DNA from: Spongospora subterranea f. sp. subterranea | Taxonomy: Eukaryota > Endomyxa: Phytomyxea > Phytomyxea > Plasmodiophorida | DNA length: 56,517 nucleotides | Assembly (NCBI GenBank): GCA_049724395.1 | Contig: JAUGWO010000047.1 | Coordinates: forward strand, 1 to 56,517 | Direction: 5' to 3' | In this document: positions 10,441 through 18,801 of the stretch, in pieces | Position numbering within the stretch: position 1 is the first letter of the stretch | How the letters are laid out: each line of letters opens with the position of its first letter | Notes under the pieces: generated by a model | The model's input: only the letters and a program-made list of their open reading frames with translations | Told to the model about the DNA's origin: nothing | Databases searched by the model: none | Position numbers and translations under genes: made by a program

Positions 10441-10510
10441 GGTTTTTTATCACTGTGAACAAGATGGCGTAGTTCGTTTTTGGTGAGCCACGATACTCGA
10501 CCTGGTCTAC
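10437..10510 (+). repeat. Dispersed ~70-bp repeat shared with 50203 and 55208
   Basis: The words GGTTTTTTATCA, GTTTTTGGTGAG and CTCGAC-TGGTC occur in the same order and spacing here and at about 50203-50275 and 55208-55280. Here the copy marks the upstream edge of gypsy fossil 1; there it lies at and beyond the 3-prime end of the cysteine-rich genes. Function unknown. Confidence 0.5.
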
Positions 10511-10606
10511 ATCAATCACAAATTCAGATAAACACATATACCTGTCACCTGTGGCGTTCAGAACAAACAATGACGTCCTTTGAACCAATATGTAGCAAGG
10601 GGTTTA

Positions 10607-11417
10607 TTATGATTGAATCAAAAACTGATGTTTCTCAAACCAGGAATCAACTTCAAGAATAAGTTTCCAGACAGACCCAGAAACTGGATAAGAAAGATGT
10701 TTGCCAAATAACGCTGTTTCCCATTTTTGTTTAAGCCCAATAAAATTTTCCCGGTTGCTACCTGTTAATTCTGATTGAAATTTTTTAACTACAACCTCGG
10801 CACCATTCGAATAACTTAGTTTCCGGGCGAGTCGGTTTTCCGCCACAAAAACAGAAGGAGGGTGAAGAATAAGACTTTTCTCCAAATAATCAGCTTGGTC
10901 AAGATACACAGCGAGACTGGTTTGCTCGTTTCTGGACCATTTGTAGATATGTCGTTGTAAATAATCTTCCATTTTCGAATATAAAGAGAGTAGCTCATTC
11001 GAACTTTGCCTTATAGGCGGAGAAATAGTTCTGTTCCGCTTCCAGGACCATGTTAACGTACTTATTTCCACCTGGAATCCTCTTCCCACCGTATATTCTA
11101 TTCCATTCTCTGAGCTGATTTTTAAAGGCTGCGCATTGTTCTTCTGTCGGAGGAGTAGTAATATACAGGTTAATTTTGCGAGTCAAATCTTCAGTTGCCC
11201 TGACGAACTGTGATTCGGATTTGTAGACGAAATAAACGATGATACAAAGCAAAATGAGTACACCGACGATTACACCAACGACATTGCGCCAAACGCGACG
11301 ACTTCTTTTGACAGCATTGGGAGATTCCTGAATATATGGTGACTGCATCATATTCATAGGATAATGGATTGGAGTGGGAACAGAAGTTTGCCAGTTGACC
11401 ACTGGCGAAGAATTCAT
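10607..11417 (-). pseudogene. Single-pass membrane protein gene with one frame change
   Basis: Starting at ATG 11417, the minus strand encodes a short N-terminal tail, a basic patch (KRSRRVWRN) and one strong membrane span (VVGVIVGVLILLCIIVYFVY), then a charged, mostly helical domain ending at a stop near 10995. The adjoining frame (about 11020 to 10607) continues in the same style (LLSLYSKMEDYLQRHIYKW, RLARKLSYSNGAEVVVKKF) for about 130 codons. No GT-AG intron fits the junction, so one base appears gained or lost near 11000-11040. Positive residues before the span suggest the N-terminus is cytosolic and the helical domain extracytosolic. I do not recognise the family. An alternative is a real 140-aa protein with a separate downstream frame. 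Confidence 0.45.
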
Positions 11418-12105
11418 GATTATTTGATAGATTAGGTGAACTTCTGACAGATAACAAAGTGGGAACCGCAGCCAAACCAAATTTTGGTGGTTGGACTATG
11501 ACAATTCGCAATGCCGTGCCGTGACCTGTACTTACTGCGTATCCTCGATTCCCCTTATCCCCTATTCCCAACTCCAAGCGCCACCGGCAATGGTACTGTA
11601 GATATTGTTCTGGCCATCGGTGGCGGCCTATTTGATTGAAGAGGTGGCGGCGTTGGCCGGTCGGTGTTGCCATGGGTCGAGCGTCGGAGGGCTCTGGGCG
11701 GCCAAATCGTCTCCGGCGTTGGTCGGGGGTTCCTCGGTCGCTGTGACCTTCTTCTTGTGCTTTTGACCCCTCCTGTTGGTCACCACTGTCCAGGCGCCAG
11801 GATTGCCTTGTTCGTGGTTCGTCTCCGTGATCTCTCTGATGAAGTAAACAGAGGGATTCATCATGAAACCTAAGCAGATGACAAGAACCAGAAACCGAGA
11901 GAAGAACGTATATCGTTGGCTGTGGCCTGTTGGGTCATTAAAAAAATTAATTACAAATCCTAACTTGAATCTAAAATAGTTGATTCTCTTTAAAGGCAAT
12001 TCCCAGTACCACTTATTAGATCCGCACTTTCCCACACGACAACCAGCAACAGATATCGTATTGCCCGAACTGTCAGGATCCCATCTAATGACCCCATCTT
12101 AATGT
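11418..12105. other. Unassigned; minus-strand open frame of 135 codons
   Basis: A minus-strand frame (12035-11628) has one hydrophobic stretch (FLVLVICLGFMMN) and then a basic, polar tail (RRGQKHKKKVTATEE). I see no domain. It may be an upstream exon of the membrane gene at 11417 or relic sequence of the neighbouring elements. Confidence 0.2.
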
Positions 12106-12202
12106 AACGATTGGAGTGACAATATGTATCAAGCGTTGAGACAATATGAGACAGAGACCGGGAAAGATGCAATCTTAGAAGCCTTTTATTGTATCTCTAT
12201 AA
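12106..12202 (+). repeat. Copy 2 of the dispersed ~95-bp repeat
   Basis: Close match to 5510-5600 (see that entry). It sits immediately 3-prime of the copia coding remnant on the minus strand and carries AATAAA in that orientation, which fits a terminal part of the copia element. Confidence 0.5.
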
Positions 12203-12204
12203 AA

Positions 12205-14440
12205 TTAAGCTCTAGTGGACCATTCATTAGGCGCGCTGCCAAACGGACTTCCGGCGGAAGTCATTGTGATCGTGGACTCCAATCTTTTCTCGTAGAAATT
12301 GAAATCGGGCACCTCCAAGTCCATTTGTAAATTGTCTGCAGTCATGTCTGGTGTCGGGCAAAACTTGAGCTCGATCTGCTTATTACACGAGATCACGTAT
12401 TCAATGGTACTTAATCTCAATATGTTTTGCCCGCTTAAAACTAGCTGTTCGCCGAGCGACCGCGATACAAATTGGTTGTCCTCGAAGATGATCATGGGCT
12501 TAAAGCTTCTTCTCCGAGCAACCCATTCCAGCAGATCGTTAAACGTCATGGCTTCTGTCATTACTTGTGATACGGCTATATCTTCGCCTTCCGTTGTCGA
12601 ACGGGCAACGCAGCACTGCTTTCTTAGATAGTAGGGAACTGGTCCTCCATTACATAAAATGATACCACCAGAAGTAGATTTGCGATCATTAAGACGCCAG
12701 CAAAATCAGCATCCGCGTAAATCTTCACTTGAGAGCTGCCTGCTTCTTTCTGAAAACAAACTCCACAATCCAATGTTCCTTTTGAAAACGCATGATTCTT
12801 TTCACCAGCTTTACATGGCCTAGCTTGAAATTGGATACAGCTCTGGCCGCAATTTTCAATGATATCAGGCCATGTCCGATACATCATGTGACCAACGCAC
12901 TGACGGTAAGGGAATTTTGCTTCTTGGTCTTCCGAGTCCGAGATCACGCCAGATGAGGTTTTGACCGGTTTACAATCCTTCATGTGGAAGCTCTCCAAGA
13001 TCTTATCGGCCTTTGTCTTTTGCGAAAGAGTGATTCGACGTTCAGCACGATTTGTTGTGATCAACATCCCCAACAAAAGTTTAGCTGCTCCCAGACCTTT
13101 GAGAGGAAATATGGACCCTATATCTTTCTTGAACTCGTCATACAATTCAAAATGTGTACAAGCACATAAGATGTCGAGTAGGATAGCGCCCATCATGTAT
13201 TCCCCTGGCAAGCATTGTTTTGAGAACACACAATTATCCATTGAGGCCACCTGATAGCCACATTGAAGCAGAATTTCCAGCAAATGCTTGTGCAGCTCAT
13301 TGCTCCATATAGATTTCTTCTTTGACTACTTGATGCTGAATGCCGACACGATGTCCATTTGGAAGATCTCTAGATTTTTGGCGGCAGCAATCTATATGAT
13401 GGCTCTAACTGCCGTTGTCGACGCAACTGGGCTGAAAGTCTTACGAAATAGTCTCAGTGAAGCCTCAGGCCACGAACCTGGCTTTTTATTTGACCACCTT
13501 ATGGTTCTCGTCCCGTTTGCGTTTGAAACCCAGCGACTATCCACCACCCTCCGGTTGGTAGGTCTCTGAACGACCGACCACATGTCATTCTTCTGCAGGG
13601 CTGATGACCTTGATCCATGGCCTCCTGCCAAAAATTTGGCCTCATCTGATTTAAGAGCCTCGACGCGGTTGCCAGGCTCGTCATCGGTACAGGCCAAGGA
13701 GAACATGGTTTGTTCATCGATAAATCGGGCTGGCTCTGACCGAACGCTTCTTGATGACCCAGGAGGATCTACAGATTTTGACTTGTCTTTAAAATCCGTT
13801 GACTTTCTTCGTCTTCATCTCCGCGTCGCCGCATCGTCTCCTCCATAAACTTGACGTCACGGCTAACACAACCTTGTGAGAGGACTCGTCCATGATTCTG
13901 TAGCCTTTCTTTTCAGTTGAGTATTCGATAATTACCCGTGCTGATCCAATTTACCGGCACCATCGATCTTGTACCAGGCCTTGCAGCCAAAAACGCGAAG
14001 ATGCTTAATACTGGGCTTACGCTGATACCATAATAATTCATACTGGGTCGCTGCCGTCACCAGAGCAGATGATATACAGCGGTGCGAATGTGTACCGCTG
14101 TCTGGACAGCTTCCGCCCAGTAAGCCTTTGACAAACCGGAGCCAATATCATTGTTCGTGTCATCTTAATAATGGTACGGTTCAGCCTTTCCGAGCCTTTA
14201 TTTTGCTGAAGTCGCCTAGACACAGTCAGCTCGCGCTTGACGTCATTCTTTTTCAAAAAACTATTGAAGGCACATGACGTATATTCTCCTCCATTATCGG
14301 AACGAAAGCGCCGAATAGGTCTTCCAAGCAGGATCTCCACTGGAAACCCGATGCAAACGAGAATTCTTCGGAAGGTCAACTCATAGGCGACAGGGTTAAT
14401 AGTCCTAACAATGGAAAAACGGATATTTTTTCGGCAAGCT
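12205..14440 (-). mobile_element. Ty1/copia LTR retrotransposon fossil
   Basis: Minus-strand order is integrase (14379-14038, with RPIRRFRSDNGGEY, the copia integrase D-N-G-E segment), reverse transcriptase (about 13700-12900, including KTFSPVASTTAVRAI) and RNase H to the C-terminus (about 12750-12205, with KIYADADFAG and CPTPDMTADNL). gag and protease were not seen. It is broken, with several breaks. Age looks similar to the neighbouring gypsy fossils. A short repeat at 12106-12202 may be the remaining end sequence. Confidence 0.75.
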
Positions 14441-15111
14441 TATCACATGGCCGTTTCGATGGAAGAGATTCTGGAATCAGCCACACCTTATAAGGACGGT
14501 ATATTTCGGATGTGGGCGACGCTTAAAATCTGGGAAGCGTTTCATCGTATCAACCAATTTATGCAGAGTCATCTGGAGTTGCTTCTGTATTATGGAAATG
14601 AGAGATCATGTCGACCATAGCAGGATTGGGGAATACACCAGGGCTTGGTACATAAAAATCATGTCGACGTGGAACCCATAATTCGCAAAAATAGGACCCG
14701 ACGAAGTACGAAAAGAGTTTATAGGCGAATTCAGCCATTGGCAGAAAATCCACCAAATCGTTTTTGACGATAATTAATGAAACAGCGTAGCTAAGATTTT
14801 AGAACCTGGTTGACTCGTTCGGTTTGTCCATCCGATTCCGGGTGGAGCAAAGACGAAAGGTTCGGATCAATCTGCAATAACTTAGGTGGTGTTCCAGAAT
14901 TGAGACACAAATTGAGGGCCGCGATCGGAAACAATATCTCCAGGTAGACCATGAATTCAAATACATGAGCAAACACCAGCTTCGATAATTAAACAGAGGT
15001 AATCGATTCATGGCAAGGACTAAAATGAGCCATTTTTGTACGGCGGTTCATCATTACTAAAATGCTGTTAAACCTAGGGGAACAGGAAGTTTGATTACTC
15101 CTATAAAATCC

Positions 15112-15115
15112 ATAG
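15112..15115. repeat. Target site duplication ATAG, left
   Basis: ATAG immediately precedes the CCCTGATG terminus and matches 18798-18801. The related gypsy copy at 7565-7590 shows one such site (ATGG there), supporting a 4-bp duplication. Confidence 0.8.
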
Positions 15116-15132
15116 CCCTGATGAAACTCCGT

Positions 15133-15153
15133 ATGATCTATAATATAGATCAT
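15133..15153. repeat. Subterminal palindrome, outer left
   Basis: Arms ATGATCTATA and TATAGATCAT are exact 10-bp reverse complements around a central A. It begins 18 bp from the left terminus. The same 21-bp word recurs at 15350, 18699 and 18764. Probable protein-binding site of the transposase or nuclease (inference). Confidence 0.85.
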
Positions 15154-15349
15154 TGGACGGAAACACCTCTCACATACTCAATTTTGCAATTACGCAGCCC
15201 ATATAAGAAAATAAGTTCAAGAATGGAATAATTCCTATATTTTGATGTTTTCAGAATAAATTCTTGGTCATTTTTCACTGCACAGTGAAGTATAGAAGTG
15301 AGTCGTTTTTGGAGCAAAATTCCACGGATTTTTATGAGGCAAAACCTGT

Positions 15350-15370
15350 ATGATCTATATTATAGATCAT
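15350..15370. repeat. Subterminal palindrome, inner left
   Basis: Same 10-bp arms as the outer copy but with a central T. It lies 235 bp from the left terminus and only 9 bp beyond the stop codon of the SAP/nuclease gene, so it could also fold at the 3-prime end of the transcript. Confidence 0.85.
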
Positions 15371-15379
15371 AAGGACAAG

Positions 15380-17047
15380 TCATCGGTGGCGTAATCGCGT
15401 TGCTCGGACAGGAACGGATGGCGTTGGAACATTGTTCTGAACCTCAAGGTCTTCTGACTGGCCACTGGAGGCCTTGAACCCGATTCGACCCTGTCGCTGG
15501 ACGGTGACCCCGTTCGAAGGAAGAGAAACTGTTGGAGATGGTGCGCGTTGCATCGGCGACTCTAGGCGCCTATTCTCGTGGAATTTTGCCCAACATGTTC
15601 GTCTCGTGCCCATCTTTAGTTGAACGCAAAGCGGAACAGTGCATGTCTTGCACGACGCAGTTGTGTTAGCAGAGCAGACCAAGCACCTCAATTGCGAAGG
15701 CAGAGAAATTCTGTCATGTGGAAGATATTGAAGGCGCAGATTGACGCCGTCCGCATTGTTGTTAAACCAAGCCATCCTGTTTCGCTTAGGAATGCGGGGG
15801 CGTTCCACAAGCGATGCGTTGGGCACAGGGCGACCACCACTGGAACAGTTTTCTCTGGCCAGATCCTCTAAAGCGTTTACGAATTTTACAGATGGCGTCC
15901 AATCTTTAACAAACGCGTTTAAAGTCCTGAAAAACGAACCCTTCTCGTTTAAAGAGCCCTTGAGCTCTTTGTATGAAGAGAACGAAGCAATATTGCTCTC
16001 GATCTGGAGCAGCCGATAGAGGTAATGCGCATTCAGTTGAGCTGTAAAAATAAATCTGATCGCAATAAAGGCCAATGGCGAGAGGGATCGGAAGTCGACC
16101 TTCATGTTTTTCAACACGCGGCTATTGACGTCTTGACCTCCTTTTCCTGCAATGTTCCAGATATCCACAGGTACCGGGACCAAGTCATGAGCAGGTGGCA
16201 GTACATTCGTCGAAGATTGCAGCGCCAGTATGGCTTTTGATAGTTCTCGCCATTGTGTAAAGGTATGCAGATCGACAGCATGACCGTATTGGTCTGGTGT
16301 GAGGGTGACGTTGCCCGTTGCAAAAGGCGCGACGTGTTGCTGACACCATCGCGTCAACATGGACCGATAAGTAACGAGCGTTTCCTCCGAGAATTCCACA
16401 AATGTCACGCTGATGATATTTCCCATGTCGGCAACTATATGTGCAAGGTGGCAACAATTTGTGACAGCGGCATGATGAAGAGCCTGCGCGCGATACGAAG
16501 TAGTCCAAATTAAAACCTTGAACAAATCGGATCCAAACGTTGTCACAAAAACTGACTGGTTAGTAAGCCCAGTCGCCGCTGCTGTAACTCGTCGCTCTTC
16601 CGCTTCGCGAATCGTGGCCGGCGAGCACATGGTCTTGATCTCCAGGACACACGCCACATCAACTTTACCCTCACCACGATGAATAACCGCTGCGCCATCG
16701 ATCGAAGTTCCAATAAAAGACTGTTCTGCATGGCCGTCCGGGGTTGGGTTGCGAAACCTTAAAAGCCCTCGTTCTACAATAGGTTCAACGATTTGGAAGA
16801 CACCTTCTCCAGCGCGATTCCTCAAGAAAACAGGCAGAGCCTGTAACACGAAGGATTCGTTGACGGATCCCATTTTGAGATACGTGTTATGAATCGGCTT
16901 CATAAACCACTTCTTCATCAACTCACGCCTAACATTGTTCTCAATGTTCGGAGGTGTCGTCCGCAACCGATCGATTAACATCTGCTTTGCACCCGTACTG
17001 GGAAGCCCCCTGGAAATGAGAAGATTTTTCAAATCTTTGTGTCGCAT
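15380..17047 (-). CDS. SAP, YqaJ-like nuclease and C-terminal zinc finger protein
   Basis: The 555-aa frame opens with a SAP motif (residues 2-28: LKNLLISRGLPSTGAKQML), which binds AT-rich DNA. Residues about 60-140 fit a lambda-exonuclease/YqaJ type PD-(D/E)XK nuclease: GSVNESFV (E64), GTSIDG (D117) and VLEIKT (E136, K138). A helical part (PLAFIAIRFIFTAQLNAHYLY, 325-345, shown in part) resembles the segment before the zinc finger of piggyBac proteins. The tail has C455, C458, C466, C469, C474, C485 and H490, a cysteine-rich domain of that family. It overlaps the transposase frame by 19 nt and shares its original phase, so the likely ancestral product is one ~1057-aa protein with the SAP and nuclease placed inside the transposase. 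The overlapping start at 17047 could alternatively mark a second protein. Confidence 0.7.
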   Translation of the reverse strand: MRHKDLKNLLISRGLPSTGAKQMLIDRLRTTPPNIENNVRRELMKKWFMKPIHNTYLKMGSVNESFVLQALPVFLRNRAGEGVFQIVEPIVERGLLRFRNPTPDGHAEQSFIGTSIDGAAVIHRGEGKVDVACVLEIKTMCSPATIREAEERRVTAAATGLTNQSVFVTTFGSDLFKVLIWTTSYRAQALHHAAVTNCCHLAHIVADMGNIISVTFVEFSEETLVTYRSMLTRWCQQHVAPFATGNVTLTPDQYGHAVDLHTFTQWRELSKAILALQSSTNVLPPAHDLVPVPVDIWNIAGKGGQDVNSRVLKNMKVDFRSLSPLAFIAIRFIFTAQLNAHYLYRLLQIESNIASFSSYKELKGSLNEKGSFFRTLNAFVKDWTPSVKFVNALEDLARENCSSGGRPVPNASLVERPRIPKRNRMAWFNNNADGVNLRLQYLPHDRISLPSQLRCLVCSANTTASCKTCTVPLCVQLKMGTRRTCWAKFHENRRLESPMQRAPSPTVSLPSNGVTVQRQGRIGFKASSGQSEDLEVQNNVPTPSVPVRATRLRHR

Positions 17048-18553
17048 TTCTGCAAGAGTTCCGATTCGGTTGGCAACTCAAGGAACCTGTCCAAATTGGC
17101 TGCAATTCCCACATTGCTCAAAATATCGTCCTCTTGACTCGAAACAGTACAGGCTCTGCATGCCGATAGGAGAACGACAGACACAGTGCTGGTAACTACA
17201 GGAAGAGCGGCACGATGAACATGCCATTCGCACCCACCCTGCACAGCAGTGATCTGCTCAACGTTCGCGTCAATCTGCAACGCGATCAGAGACGGGGCGG
17301 GCTGTGCCACTCTGTAGGAGCCTGCACGCTTAGCCTTGTAAAACCACGTGCCGACGTGGTTACTTAATGTAGTAATCATCGTGCAGACGTGTCCTTTTCC
17401 AGATCGATACGCCAACGCGAAAAGCTCACGACCAGCGATATAGCGACGAGCAACGTAAAGGGCCTTGGCGCCAACTTCAGGAATGGCCATGCGAGATCCA
17501 GTTGCGGCAACCGTTCCAAACGTGAACGGAAACCACTTAACTCTGACGAACGTGCCGACGATCTCAAATCCACAGGAGAGTACCCATTCCACAAGCTCTG
17601 GGACGCCAGTATCCACGATCCATGGCAATCAAGTTTCCAAGGGACTTGACTTGTTCCACTAGATCCACCTGGTGCATCCACATCATCAAGATTTTGACAA
17701 CAGTGCTGTAGTTCTCGCCGCGTCCGATCAATCTCATGCCCAGCTGAAGGCCTGTGCAAATCGAAACAACGCCGGTTGAAACAGGGCCAAACGCCTTCTT
17801 GGGGTTGTTCAGTCTTGTCAATCCAAGCCGTTCGCACAAAAAAGATGCCAGGCGGTAATGGTCATCATCTACTGAGAGCCTGGTGGTCTTTTGTACATAT
17901 CCGATCTTGGACGTGAATTTCGTAAAATTTCGCTCCAAATCCCGGATTACCGTGTTTTCCGAGAAGGGAGAATCCCACCTATCTTGCTCAGCGTCGCCAG
18001 AATTATTTCGACGACCAGAGCGATTCAGCGCTGTCATCACCTTCTGGAACGGGGCCTTGTCCAATGTACCTGCCAATGGAAACAAGTTCCGATTGAACGG
18101 ATCCCAAAATTTCGTTGGCGTGGCCTTATATAACGACAGGGTCGCCAAAACTCTGATAAAGTGGGCCATGTCACTGCCCGATACCTTCGACCCCGAGTTG
18201 GTCATTCCAGCATCAGTCAGCTGAAACAACTGTGACAATATAGGCTCCAAGCACATGTTGAATACCTCACTAATGCCGACGCTACTGTTGGTCCCAATCT
18301 TCAAGTGCTCGCGAACCCGGGCACAGACGGTGCGAATTTCCGTTCGCGCTTCGCTGAGCAGAAGGCCGTCAGCTGGTTCCAACGAAATTTTGATTTTTGG
18401 CATTCGAGTGGGATTGAGAATCGACCACTCAGCAGATTCATTTTCATCATTAATGTCATCATCCAGGTCCTCTTCACCTTCCTCCTCGTCCTCAAATACC
18501 GCTAAGTGATCGGTTGCGTTGGCCTCAAGCAGCAGTTCCTGCAAGGTCGTCAT
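17029..18553 (-). CDS. DDE transposase, piggyBac-like, with one frame change
   Basis: The start ATG at 18553 is the first in frame and is followed by an acidic N-terminal region (EDEEEGEEDLDDDINDENE), as in piggyBac-type proteins. A core with LSVDDDHYRLASFL (probable first Asp), NPKKAFGPVSTGVVSICTG and LIAMDRGYW (probable second Asp) follows, then ELVEWVLSCGFEIVGTFVR and WFPFTFG. The DRGYW..GT.(K/R)..FPFT order is the one I know from oomycete transposases annotated as piggyBac-derived. Around 17600 the reading moves to another frame, directly after DRGYW, and stops at 17029. Frame 1 of 18553 and the frame of the next gene (start 17047) are the same, so the second change restores phase. Either two compensating indels or sequence errors explain this. 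Confidence 0.7.
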
Positions 18554-18698
18554 TCCGAGTCAAACAAGAGTACGAGGGTTGGGTAAGCTCGGGTCGCGCA
18601 GTTTCTGGTTTTCTCAAGCACGGAAATCATTTTTACTGTGAGAAAAACTTTTTTTAACGCAGATATTCCGCCCTGAAAATCAGGTAAAAAAATTCCAT

Positions 18699-18719
18699 AT
18701 GATCTATATTATAGATCAT
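18699..18719. repeat. Subterminal palindrome, inner right
   Basis: Same 10-bp arms with a central T, 79 bp from the right terminus, upstream of the transposase start at 18553. As it lies between the terminus and the start it may also act as an operator (inference). Confidence 0.85.
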
Positions 18720-18763
18720 ATGGCATTTCCTGGTGGGAGCCCAAAATAACCCAAAAAGTGCGT

Positions 18764-18784
18764 ATGATCTATAATATAGATCAT
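18764..18784. repeat. Subterminal palindrome, outer right
   Basis: Same 10-bp arms with a central A, like the outer left copy, 14 bp from the right terminus. Both outer copies are preceded by CGT on the plus strand, a sign that the flanking base context is also partly conserved. Confidence 0.85.
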
Positions 18785-18797
18785 ATGGCCATCAGGG

Positions 18798-18801
18798 ATA
18801 G
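18798..18801. repeat. Target site duplication ATAG, right
   Basis: ATAG follows the CATCAGGG terminus and pairs with 15112-15115. Confidence 0.8.

Larger units (their letters stand above)
15116..18797 (-). mobile_element. 3682-bp DDE/SAP/YqaJ-nuclease DNA transposon with CCCTGATG ends
   Basis: The left end is CCCTGATG (15116 on) and the right end CATCAGGG (to 18797), perfect 8-bp inverted termini. Both sides carry ATAG (15112-15115 and 18798-18801) as a 4-bp target duplication. Joining the flanks through one ATAG gives the same integrase reading as the uninterrupted relative at about 7565-7590, which confirms the borders. Two near-perfect 21-bp palindromes lie at each end. The two genes are minus strand and together keep one net phase over 1058 codons. 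CCCT-type termini and the transposase resemble piggyBac, but the target is ATAG and not TTAA. Confidence 0.85.

Noticed and set aside
15112-18801. Classifying the nested transposon as ordinary piggyBac
   Set aside because: The termini begin CCCT and the core resembles piggyBac, but the duplicated target is ATAG and a SAP plus nuclease region is present, so I left the superfamily open.
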